64,000 nt of DNA from Aplectana chamaeleonis (Eukaryota > Nematoda > Chromadorea > Rhabditida > Cosmocercidae): the NCBI GenBank assembly GCA_029168955.1, contig JAPDOI010001732.1, positions 1-64,000 on the forward strand. The letters run 5' to 3'. Both the position numbers and the translations under genes were made by a program. This document shows, in pieces, positions 30,001 to 39,723 of the stretch (position 1 is its first letter; each line of letters opens with the position of its first letter). The notes under the pieces were generated by a model. The model did not search any database. It saw only the letters and a program-made list of their open reading frames with translations, and was not told the origin of the DNA.

Positions 30001-33000
30001 TACTTCTTACTGCTTATCATATCAAGTGATATTATCAGTTGGTAGATCAAATCGCTAAAACACGTCGTAGGCTGTACTTTTCGATGGGAAGGGACAGGGG
30101 AAGTGACTAACAAGTTTGTTGCCTACTGTTTCACATTAACTACTTTACTCCTTACTGCTTATCATAACAAGTGATATTATCAGTTGGTAGATCAAATCGC
30201 TAAAACACGTCGTAGGCCGTACTTCTCGATGGGAAGGGACAGGGGAAGTGGCTAACAAGTTTGTTACCTACTATTTCACTTCAACTTCTTTACTTCTCAC
30301 TGCTTATCATATCAAGTGATATTATCAGTTGGTAGATCAAATCGCTAAAACACGTCGTAGGCTGTACTTTTCGATGGGAAGGGACAGGGGAAGTGACTCA
30401 CAAGTTTGTTACCTACTGTTTCACATTACCTACTTTACTTCTTACTGCTTATCATATCAAGTGATATTATCAGTTGGTAGATCAAATCGCTAAAACACGT
30501 CGTAGGCTGTACTTTTCGATGGGAAGGGACAGGGGAAGTGACTAACAAGTTTGTTACCTTTTGTTTCACATTAACTACTTTACTTCTTACTGCTTATCAT
30601 ATCAAGTGATATTATCAGTCGGTAGATCAAATCGCTAAAACACGTCGTAGGCTGTACTTTTTCGTAGAGAAGGGACAGGGGAAGTGACGAACAAGTGTGT
30701 TACCTACTGTTTCACATTAACTACTTTACTTCTTACTGCTTATCATATCAACTGATATTATCAGTTGGTAGACCAAACCGCTAAAACACGTCGTAGGCTG
30801 TACTTTTGCGTAGAGAAGGGACAGGGGAAGTGACGAACAAGTGTGTTACCTACTGTTTCACATTAACTACTTTACTTCTTACTGCTTATCATATCAAGTG
30901 ATATTATCAGTTGGTAGATCAAATTGCTAAAACACGTCGTAGGCTGTACTTTTTCGTAGAGAAGGGACAGGGGAAGTGACTAACAAGTTTGTTACCTACT
31001 GTTTCACATTAACTGCTTTACTTCTTACTGCTTATCATATCAAGTGATATTATCAGTTGGTAGATCAAATCGCTAAAACACGTCGTAGGCCGTACTTCTC
31101 GATGGGAAGGGACAGGGGAAGTGGCTAACAAGTTTGTTACCTACTATTTCACTTCAACTTCTTTACTTCTTACTGCTTATCATATCAGTGATATTATCAG
31201 TTGGTAGATCAAATCGCTAAAACACGTCGTAGGCTGTACTTTTCGATGGGAAGGGACAAGGGAAGTGACTAACAAGTTTGTTACCTACTGTTTCACATTG
31301 ACTACTTTTTTTCTTACTGCTTATCGTATGAAGTGATATGATCGGTTGGGAGATCAAATCGCTGAAACACGTCGTAGGCTGTACTTTTCGATGGGAAGGG
31401 ACAGGGGAAGTGACTAACAAGTTTGTTACCTACTATTTCACATTAACTACTTTACTTCTTACTGCTTATCATATCAAGTGATATTATCAGTTGGTAGATC
31501 AAATCGCTAAAACACGTCGTAGGCTGTACTTTTCGATGGGAAGGGACAGGGGAAGTGACTCACAAGTTTGTTACCTACTGTTTCACATTACCTACTTTAC
31601 TTCTTACTGCTTATCATATCAAGTGATATTATCAGTTGGTAGATCAAATCGCTAAAACACGTCGTAGGCTGTACTTTTCGATGGGAAGGGACAGGGGAAG
31701 TGACTAACAAGTTTGTTACCTACTGTTTCACATTAACTACTTTACTTCTTACTGCTTATCATATCAAGTGATATTATCAGTTGGTAGATCAAATCGCTAA
31801 AACACGTCGTAGGCTGTACTTTTTCGTAGAGAAGGGACAGGGGAAGTGACGAACAAGTGTGTTACCTACTGTTTCACATTAACTACTTTACTTCTTACTG
31901 CTTATCATATCAAGTGATATTATCAGTTGGTAGATCAAATCGCTAAAACACGTCGTAGGCTGTACTTTTTCGTAGAGAAGGGACAGGGGAAGTGACTAAC
32001 AAGTTTGTTACCTACTGTTTCACATTAACTGCTTTACTTCTTACTGCTTATCATATCAAGTGATATTATCAGTTGGTAGATCAAATCGCTAAAACACGTC
32101 GTAGGCTGTACTTTTCAATGGGAAGGGACAAGGGAAGTGACTAACAAGTTTGTTACCTACTGTTTCACATTAACTACTTTTTTTCTTACTGCTTATCGTA
32201 TGAAGTGATATGATCGGTTGGGAGATCAAATCGCTGAAACACGTCGTAGGCTGTACTTTTCGATGGGAAGGGACAGGGGAAGTGACTAACAAATTTGTTA
32301 CCTGCTATTTCACATTAACTACTTTACTTCTTACTGCTTATCATATCAAGTGATATTATCAGTTGGTAGATCAAATCGCTAAGACACGTCGTAGGCTGTA
32401 CTTTTTCGTAGAGAAGGGACAGGGGAAGTGACTAACAAGTGTGTTACCTACTGTTTCACATTAACTACTTTACTCCTTACTGCTTATCATATCAAGTGAT
32501 ATTATCAGTTGGTAGATCAAATCGCTAAAACACGTCGTAGGCTGTACTTTTCGATGGGAAGGGACAGGGGAAGTGACTAACAAGTTTGTTACCTACTATT
32601 TCACATTAACTACTTTACTTCTTACTGCTTATCATATCAAGTGATATTATCAGTTGGTAGATCAAATCGCTAAAACACGTCGTAGGCTGTACTTTTTCTT
32701 AGAGAAGGGACAGGGGAAGTGACGAACAAGTGTGTTACCTACTGTTTCACATTAACTACTTTACTTCTTACTGCTTATCATATCAAGTGATATTATAAGT
32801 TGGCAGATCAAATCGCTAAAACACGTCGTAGGCTGTACTTTTTCGTAGAGAAGGGACAGGGGAAGTGACTAACAAGTTTGTTACCTACTGTTTCACATTA
32901 ACTGCTTTACTTCTTACTGCTTATCATATCAAGTGATATTATCAGTTGGTAGATCAAATCGCTGAAACACGTCGTAGGCTGTACTTTTCGATGGGAAGGG

Positions 33001-34339
33001 ACAAGGGAAGTGACTAACAAGTTTGTTACCTACTGTTTCACATTAACTACTTTTTTTATTACTGCTTATCGTATGAAGTGATATGATCGGTTGGGAGATC
33101 AAATCGCTGAAACACGTCGTAGGCTGTACTTTTCGATGGGAAGGGACAGGGGAAGTGACTAACAAGTTTGTTACCTACTATTTCACATTAACTACTTTAC
33201 TTCTCACTGCTTATCATATCAAGTGATATTATCAGTTGGTAGATCAAATTGCTAAGACACGTCGTAGGCTGTACTTTTTCGTAGAGAAGGGACAGGGGAA
33301 GTGACTAACAAGTGTGTTACCTACTGTTTCACATTAACTACTTTACTCCTTACTGCTTATCATATCAAGTGATATTATCAGTTGGTAGATCAAATCGCTA
33401 AAACACGTCGTAGGCTGTACTTTTCGATGGGAAGGGACAGGGGAAGTGACTAACAAGTTTGTTACCTACTATTTCACATTAACTACTTTACTTCTTACTG
33501 CTTATCATATCAAGTGATATTATCAGTTGGTAGATCAAATCGCTAAAACACGTCGGAGGCTGTACTTTTCGATGGGAAGGGACAGGGGAAGTGACTAACA
33601 AGTTTGTTACCTACTGTTTCACATTAACTACTTTTTTTCTTACTGCTTATCATATGAAGTGATATTATCAGTTGGGAGATCAAATCGCTAAAACACGTCG
33701 TAGGCTGTACTTTTCGATGGGAAGGGACAGGGGAAGTGACTAACAAGTTTGTTACCTACTATTTCACATTAACTACTTTACTTCTTACTCCTTATCATAT
33801 CAAGTGATATTATCAGTTGGTAGATCAAATCGCTAAGACACGTCGTAGGCTGTACTTTTTCGTAGAGAAGGGACAGGGGGAGTGACTAACAAGTGTGTTA
33901 CCTACTGTTTCACATTAACTACTTTACTTCTTACTGCTTATCATATCAAGTGATACTATCAGTTGGTAGACCAAATCGCTAAAACACGTCGTAGGCTGTA
34001 CTGTTCGATGGTAAGGGACAGGGGAAGTGACTAACAAGTTTGTTACCTACTGTTTCACATTAACTACTTTACTTCTTACTGCTTATCATATCAAGTGGTA
34101 TTATCAGTTGGTAGATCAAATCGCTAAAACACGTCGTAGGCTGTACTTTTTCGTAGAGAAGGGGCAGGAGAAGTTACTAACAAGTTTGTTACCTACTATT
34201 TCACATCAACTACTTCACTTCTTACTGCTTATCATACCAAGTGATATTATCAGTTGATAGATGAAATCCCTAAAACACGTTGTAGGCTGTACTTTTTCGT
34301 AGAGAAGGGGCAGGAGAAGTTACTAACAAGTTTGTTACC
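1..34339 (+). repeat. 145-bp satellite array, about 237 monomers
   Basis: The whole first half of the window is one head-to-tail array. Spacing of the monomer start GATCAAATCG is exactly 145 bp where the array is clean (10,686, 10,831, 10,976). Counting from that start, each standard monomer has two perfect dyads with 6-bp arms and a 2-bp spacer: TAACAAGTTTGTTA at about 64-77 and ATATCAAGTGATAT at about 120-133. Subtypes recur: standard (CGATGGGAAGGG), TTCGTAGAGAAGGG with GACGAACAAGTGTG, GGCCGTACTTCTCG with GTGGCTAACAAG, and CGTATGAAGTGATATGATCG followed by GGGAGATC. The array continues off the left edge and ends abruptly at a 42-bp minisatellite. Short open frames in it are incidental: they are monomer translations repeated in different frames. 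No RNA gene or transcript signal is visible. A structural or heterochromatic role is inference only. Confidence 0.98.
1930..2082 (-). mobile_element. 153-bp inverted-repeat element with tRNA-like Pol III boxes, inside the satellite
   Basis: The satellite monomer breaks after GGCTGTA and resumes with TACTTTTCG, leaving a TA at both sides (1,928-1,929 and 2,083-2,084) as a possible target duplication. The insert has imperfect terminal inverted repeats; the best-matching parts are 1,943-1,962 and 2,050-2,069, sharing TAGTCTGA and ATGG. On the minus strand it holds an A-box-like TGGCCGTGCGG (2,029-2,039) and a B-box-like GGTTCGATTCG (1,992-2,002), the layout of a type 2 Pol III promoter. The T-stem of a real tRNA does not pair well here, so this is a tRNA-derived or tRNA-capturing MITE rather than a functional tRNA. 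It is the only foreign insertion I see in the array. Confidence 0.7.
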
Positions 34340-34540
34340 CTCTGATGACGTCATCAAAGTGCATGGGGCATCTGATGACTTCATCAGGACGTCGTGCCAA
34401 GTACATAGGGCATCTGCTGACGTCATCAGGACGTCGTGCCCAGGTCGTGCTGAGTGCATAGGGCATCTTATGACGTCATCAGGATGTCGTGTAAAGTACA
34501 CACGGCATCTGATGACGTCATCAGGATGTCGAGGAAAGTG
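34340..34540 (+). repeat. Short 42-bp minisatellite with TGACGTCA palindromes
   Basis: About five diverged units begin TCTGATGACGTCATC at 34,341, 34,371, 34,413, 34,466 and 34,508. The 30-bp and 53-bp intervals reflect a 12-bp loss and an 11-bp gain; the others are 42 bp. Each unit is related to the larger array at 63.2 kb (same core TGATGACGTCATC, then GGACGTCGTG and AAAGTGC). It starts immediately after the last satellite base with no spacer. Open frames on both strands follow from 42 being divisible by 3 and are not evidence of a gene. Confidence 0.9.
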
Positions 34541-34671
34541 AGTCGCGCATTATTTGTAGGGTGCGCAACAAGTTAATTACTTAGTGATTGTCATATCAAT
34601 CCATCCTGTTTGGAAAATATTGAAGATTTTCAGAGATATTGCTACGTAATATCAAAAAAAAGTGAACAATT
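34541..34671. other. Unassigned spacer
   Basis: A short AT-rich stretch between the 42-bp repeat and the next foldback. It contains fragments faintly like the satellite (ACAAGTTAATTAC, TCATATCAA), possibly a decayed monomer, but alignment by eye is not convincing. Confidence 0.4.
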
Positions 34672-35273
34672 CTATCAAAAAGGGGTCTTCCAAGCGAAAG
34701 AGGTTTGGTTGGCGTCAGAAACGTTCCAACAAAAAGGGAACAATAGGCAAAAAGGATGAGGAGAGTCTACAAAAATTGAACAATATTTTCTGAGGCTGAT
34801 CTTCTTGGCCGGTACTTCTTAACAGCGAAAACAAACCGTTGTGGCATTTCACGAGGAAGAGTTCAATGGTTTCCGAAAATGTACTTCTATTCGTTGACGA
34901 TATTATAAGAAAATACTCTTATTTGATGCTGCACTTTTGGTTCGCTTCTCGTAGCAGCTGGAGCTAGCCGTCTGTGTAGGTGAAGTTGGCATCATCATCT
35001 CTTCTAATGATAACTAATAGGTGCACATAAATATACATTTTTATTGTTACTCGCATAATCGGAGTCTATTTGGAGTCACAAAGTACTTCCGTGTGGAACA
35101 CCGCAACGGTTTGTTTTCGCTGTTAAGAAGTATCGGCCAAGAAAATTAGTCCCAGAAAATATTGTTAAATTTTTGTAGACTCTCCTCATCCTACTTGCCT
35201 ATTGTTCCCTTTTTGTTGGAACGTTTCTGACGCCAACCAAACCTCTTTCGCTTGGAAGACCCCTTTTTGATAG
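34672..35273. mobile_element. 602-bp foldback element
   Basis: The left arm starts CTATCAAAAAGGGGTC at 34,672 and runs to about 34,846. Its reverse complement occupies about 35,098-35,273, ending GACCCCTTTTTGATAG. The arms are roughly 170 bp each and differ by scattered substitutions and small indels; the loop of about 250 bp is AT-rich with no recognisable protein. I could not identify a clear target-site duplication. This looks like a non-autonomous DNA transposon (MITE/foldback). Confidence 0.85.
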
Positions 35274-35317
35274 TTCAGCATTGAGACGTCGCCAGCGAGA
35301 AACGAAGTCCACAAACA

Positions 35318-35536
35318 GGGCTGGGATTCATGAACACATTGGGTCCCGGCAGGGTTCGGTTTGGTTAGCTGCCCCAGCTGGGACCACACCCAACCACCAC
35401 CTCGGAGGTGAGGTTACATGGGAACCAGGCGTAGCCCAGTCCTGACCAAACCTAGCGATGATGAATCGCTGGTTTGCGAACGTTTCCAAACAAACCCTGC
35501 TGGGACCCCCGGTTTAGCGTTCATGAATTCCAGCCC
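35318..35536. mobile_element. About 219-bp inverted-repeat element (MITE)
   Basis: The ends GGGCTGGGATTCATGAAC (left) and GTTCATGAATTCCAGCCC (right) are inverted copies. The similarity continues inward through a GGTCCC and GGCAGGGTT block for about 45 bp. The interior holds a second GC-rich stretch (CACCTCGGAGGTGAGG). No coding sequence is supported. It lies at the 3' end of the decayed hAT-related gene to its right. Confidence 0.75.
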
Positions 35537-37310
35537 AGGCTCTCTTCGTTTTGGACAGCTTCAGAAACAGAGGCCAAATGATGAAGTGTAGCGTTCACAT
35601 GTTGCAGTACGATGAATGTTCGAGCATCTGTCATCACCCAAAGTGCTTTTTGCATTTTCGTAGTGGCATCAAGATTCAAATGAAGTCTTCTCAGATTTTC
35701 AAGTAGTACAGGATAGTTGCTGAAAATATTCTGGACAGATGGCTGCAAACTGGCAGCCCAGCGTACACGGTGCAGCATCGTCATTTGGAGGAATCGAAAA
35801 TTCATTTCCTTCGCAACAGATCGGTAGGTGGATCTTCCATGACTTCTCATTGGAGAACCGAATAAGTAGTGCATTTCTATCACCAAGGCTTAAAGGCAGT
35901 GTCCACGATAAAAACCATGTCTGGTTCTTTGGTGGAGATCGACAGATGCGGGGCCTAGCGCAACCCTAACGTTAAAAAACTAAGAAAGTGAGCTAGGAAC
36001 GGCCCCAAAGTTGGACACCCGTCAGCTGGTCACACCCCTGATGCACTTTCTATGCCCACCGACGTGAATAAATGAATGCTCGAGATTGTGAGATGAGCAA
36101 TGGTTTCCGATCAGAAGCCCCGTTCTTCCTTTTATTCCCAACTATTCTCTTTACTCAGGTCAGCTCGCATACATCGGCTGCAAAAGACGGAAGTTACAAG
36201 CTTCGGACAACTCGTCCACCATGCTTCCCTAGCTCAATTTTTGAGGGACTATAACTCCGTTCCTAGAAGGTCTTGTACGATTCCAAAAACATCATTGGAA
36301 TCAGCATGGGACCGTCTTCAAGATATGCGAAAAAGCAAAAAAAAACGATTCTCATCGTGAACACTGCCTTTAAGTGAGGTTCATGGCATACCCTTTTTGC
36401 GCGGTAATCACCAGGTTCAACTTGTGAGCTCCGCAAACTGAGAGAACAAGATCATTCCTTAGCATGTCCCCATACCCGGTTTCTGATTTTAGCCTTCATC
36501 AATCCATAAAAGCCTTGCATCCGACCCATCATCACTGAAGCTCCATCGCTTACGAGTGAGACCAGGCGACTAATAAAGAAACTCCATGAGGTCATAGAGA
36601 GACCAGGCTGCTGTGCCCAGGGGTCAATCCAATGAAATGCTCTCGTAAGGCATGTAAAATGTCTTCTCCAGATGCACTTTCGACTTCAACGAGGGCGAGA
36701 TGAAAGGTCATGGGACGATTGACGGGAGATACAGTTTTCAGCAGAAACACAATCCATTTCACACCATTACCTGTGGTACCACCCGTTAGAAGTGAGATGG
36801 GGAAGTCGTTATCGATGACATATTTGAGGAGATCGTATTTCATATTAATGGCGAACTGCTTGGTCATACGTGTAGCACTTCTTGCGTCGTCGATTTAGCG
36901 TGTCCGGATTTCCTCTTCAAAGTGAGCACTTGAGCTGGCTTTAGATGCATTGAAAAGTGTTTTTTTGTGTACTTTGAAGTATCCCGAGCAGAGCTTGTGG
37001 GCTTGTCTACAAGAGCCAGGAAGGCCCCTTGAAGTGGACAGTGCGTCAAGGTACCGTTAAACATGACGCTTCGCAGCCCTATACGCTTCGCAGAGGAAAT
37101 TTCTTCGGTTTTCAAGTTTTTCCCAACTTGGTAATAGTTCTTGGATGCGAACAAGTTTCTATACAGCACAACACTTTTGCAGGTCCGTAGCTGAGGGCAT
37201 CGCCGGGATATGGACGCCTCAAAATCCTGTTTCGTTGTACACAAATTCCACGAAAATCGTCGAAGTCCGAACCAGGTCGAAATTTTTTCAACCACTAAAC
37301 TTTGTTCCAA
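35521..37310 (-). pseudogene. Decayed hAT-transposase-related gene (ZNF862/KIAA1586-like), split by a TTAA element
   Basis: Reading the minus strand from 37,310 downward gives the pieces of one protein in the right order but in different frames. About 36,592-36,867 holds a segment with KYDLLKYVIDNDFP. Near 36,530-36,551 is SDGASVM, and near 36,411-36,434 is GAHKLNL, the SDGAS and C/GAHxLNL motifs of hAT-derived RNase H-like domains. At 35,521-35,886 follows a block with HRVRWAASLQ and a helical tail ending VLQHVNATLHHL. This order matches domesticated or transposon hAT proteins of the ZNF862/KIAA1586 type, recognised from memory. The piece at 36,864-37,310 upstream is probably the N-terminal half but has no motif I can name. 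Frameshifts, a stop after GHAKE and the insertion at 35,894-36,369 show that it is dead. Confidence 0.75.
35894..36369. mobile_element. 476-bp TTAA-flanked MITE (copy 1)
   Basis: The ends are AGGCAGTGTCCACGAT and ATCGTGAACACTGCCT, inverted copies of each other. The element is flanked by TTAA on both sides (35,890-35,893 and 36,370-36,373). A TTAA duplication is the signature of piggyBac-like transposition, although these ends do not start with the usual CCY. It interrupts the hAT-related pseudogene between its GAHKLNL segment and its HRVRW segment, so it inserted after that gene. Family members: 51,064, 54,918 and 55,468. Confidence 0.85.
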
Positions 37311-37740
37311 AATACTCCATTTGGTCCAAAAATTATAAAAAAATGGTCCTGGTGGGTACTTTTTTTTGCCCCTACACCTGAGTGAGGAACCCTGAAAATC
37401 ATGAGAAATTGAAATTTCAGGTAAGTCCCAGTTGGGTTGATTTTTCCATAGAGGGGTAAAAAAAAAACTTTTCTAGCTCGAAGATGGGGACCTGAAGTTG
37501 AAAATTAATGAAAATATTCTGTTGCAATTCGATTTTGGGAGCGACTGGATTTTCTACAACTAATCCGCTTCTGAGCCTGATTGAATGAATTATGACACGA
37601 CATGTGGGGGTAGGAAGATAGTAATACAGAGGGGGTAGTAACTTCGGACATTATCGCAACGCCGTGCTGAACCCTGTTGGCTTCTCATTATATCAACATC
37701 ATGAGTGTAACGTTTTCGAACCCGACAGATCTGGAAAAGT
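37311..37740. other. No gene seen
   Basis: AT-rich sequence with homopolymer runs (an A-run near 37,460 and T-runs near 37,360). I see no protein motif, inverted repeat or RNA gene. Confidence 0.5.
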
Positions 37741-38280
37741 TGACTAGGCGAGTTTTCCGGCTTGGGCTGGTGCAGTGCTTATTTAAAGGAGAATCACAAG
37801 AGAAAAACTACTGCCCGAGTACCTGGTCGATTGGTCCCATTAGAGACGAGTACGAGACGTCGGTTACCAGGGGTCGAAAAAACCTCTCGGCGGCTAATGT
37901 CTCCAGACGGGTGGCTTCGGTTCGAAAGTGACCTATACTGAGCCCAGTTTCAATCGCGGACCTTTTGCGGCCGAACCAAGGACGATGAGTGTGTCTGCCG
38001 GGGCGTCAAAGTTGCGAAAAAACACAGTTTTGACTTGGTGCTTCTGAAGAAGGTGACTAGGCGAGTTTTCCGGCTTGGGCTGGCGCAGTGTTTATTTGGA
38101 GGAGAATCACAAAAAAAAGTTACTGCCCGAGTCCCAGGTCGATTGTTCCCATTAGTGCCGAGATCAGCCGGGTAGCCGTGGCATACCTGGTGCCGCTAAG
38201 CCATTAATCGATATTATTTGAAAAAAGATCAGAACAAAAAGTTACTGCCTGAGTGCCAGGTCGATTGGTCCCGTTGAAGT
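37741..38280 (+). repeat. Three direct copies of a dispersed motif
   Basis: A block beginning TGACTAGGCGAGTTTTCCGG is present at 37,741-37,850 and again at 38,053-38,160. Only its second half (GTTACTGCC through GGTCGATTGGTCCC) recurs at 38,232-38,280. The second and third copies are each followed by GATCAGCCGGGTAGCCGTGG (about 38,163 and 38,326). The copies differ by substitutions and short indels. This is a local tandem or segmental repeat of unknown origin, with no gene supported. Confidence 0.75.
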
Positions 38281-38399
38281 TGAGAACGGGACTTCGTAAG
38301 TTCCATGTGCAAATCTTATGTATCGATCAGCCGGGTAGCCGTGGTATGCATGGTGCCGCAAAGCGTCAAATAATGAAAAAAAAAACGTCTTTGGTAAGT

Positions 38400-38452
38400 T
38401 GGGGGGGGGGGGCAAAATTTTCCAACTTGGGTGGGGGGGGGCGCACCTCCAA
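38400..38452 (+). repeat. Paired G-tracts
   Basis: Two runs of nine or more G are separated by about 25 bp containing CAAAATTTTCCAACTTGGG. Runs like this can form G-quadruplex-type structures and are also prone to assembly length error. The open frames across them on both strands have no recognisable domain. Confidence 0.7.
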
Positions 38453-38639
38453 AGGACCGGTAACCAGGGCATGCCCCACCCTGCCACAAACTTATGGACG
38501 GCATTGTACATGGTGGCGGCACGATGGTTGAGGTGACAAACGAAATAGCACCCATAACCAAGAGAGTCATCCATCGTCATCTCGGACATGGGTTGAGTAC
38601 GTCCGAGGTGGTGGTGGCGTAGGAAAGTCAACACGTATT

Positions 38640-39720
38640 TTTGACCAGATCTGTTGAGCTATGACCAACTCCATTCAGATTGGGGTTAAAGTTTGAATAC
38701 TGAACTGATCATTCGAAATTTCGCCAAGGGACGATGAATTGGAAAGTGGAACAATATCCTTTGCTTGGATATGGAATACCGTGAAAGGAGAACTTCAAAT
38801 AAGCCTCCTATGTACGAAACTTTCTGAAATCGGCAATGGGTCAATTTAGAAACTGTTGGCCGCCTCCCGAGGTGGCACACATGTAATCAATCACGCCCAA
38901 CCACCTGATTATTTATTCGCAGAGCTGAACAAGTATCCGTTCTTCTTCTGCATGTTGATTTTCACCACGTTGATTTTTTTCTGATCAAAGTGCATGTAAG
39001 GTGTTTTTTGTGTGTTGTGTAGGCATCAGGGTCCAGCAGGTGTGGATAGCTTGCCAACTTGTGGTGGGGAGGGTCGTGAAGAATTTCGTGGAAAAACGAA
39101 AATTTGGAGGGGGAATAGTAAAATTTTCGTGAGGGAGAATATATAGACTTTATTGGAAAAGGACAAGAACGTAGTAGGATATTTAGAAAAGTGGTTTCTG
39201 CGGATTAAAAAGGGAATCGCAACTGTTCAAAACCTGAAAAGAACCATTTCCCAGTCCATTCAACTGTTTTTAATCCCCTTGTAGGCGAAAATTCGCTGTA
39301 CTACATCTTCAAAAACCACTGTAAGACAAACGACCCTCCATTAAAAATCAAAATTTCAACTACAAAAAAAAAGAAGCTGAAATAGAGTTCCCCACAAATT
39401 GTCACAATTTCATTTCCCAACCCGAATGGTTACAAGCATTCGGGCGAGGTAAAGTGGCGCACGTTGGCAAGCCACGTTGGCAAATCGCAGGGTTTTAGCC
39501 ATCACTATCCAACGGGTGGCATCCCTTCAGCAATAGGATTTCGAACCACCAAGGGTCTAGACTTGGAGGTAATTGGACTGTGTCAAAATTTGCATAGAGC
39601 TTTTTCTTCCAGCTTCTCAAACTTCCGAAATAATAATACTTAAAAATGTGCAAGGCGCCATAAAGGGCGCCACGCCCGGACGCCATTGTGGGAAGGGCGC
39701 GAGGCCTGGGCGCATTCAAT
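38640..39720. other. No gene seen
   Basis: AT-rich intergenic-type sequence. Near 39,505-39,560 a GC-richer stretch contains GGATTTCGAACC, whose complement resembles a Pol III B box, but I could not find a paired A box or a tRNA fold. Nothing else is recognisable. Confidence 0.4.
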
Positions 39721-39723
39721 TAC

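Noticed and set aside
2192..34257. Open frames of 60-83 codons in the satellite
   Set aside because: They are translations of the same 145-bp monomer in whichever frame indels leave open; no initiation, splice or domain evidence.
1..34339. CRISPR-like array
   Set aside because: There are no constant repeats alternating with unique spacers; the whole 145-bp unit is repeated, and the DNA is eukaryotic.
35186..35389. 67-codon minus-strand frame
   Set aside because: It spans the end of one foldback and the arm of another element.
38242..38634. 130-codon minus-strand frame
   Set aside because: It runs through two G-tracts and a repeated block; the proline run comes from the G-tract and no domain is recognised.
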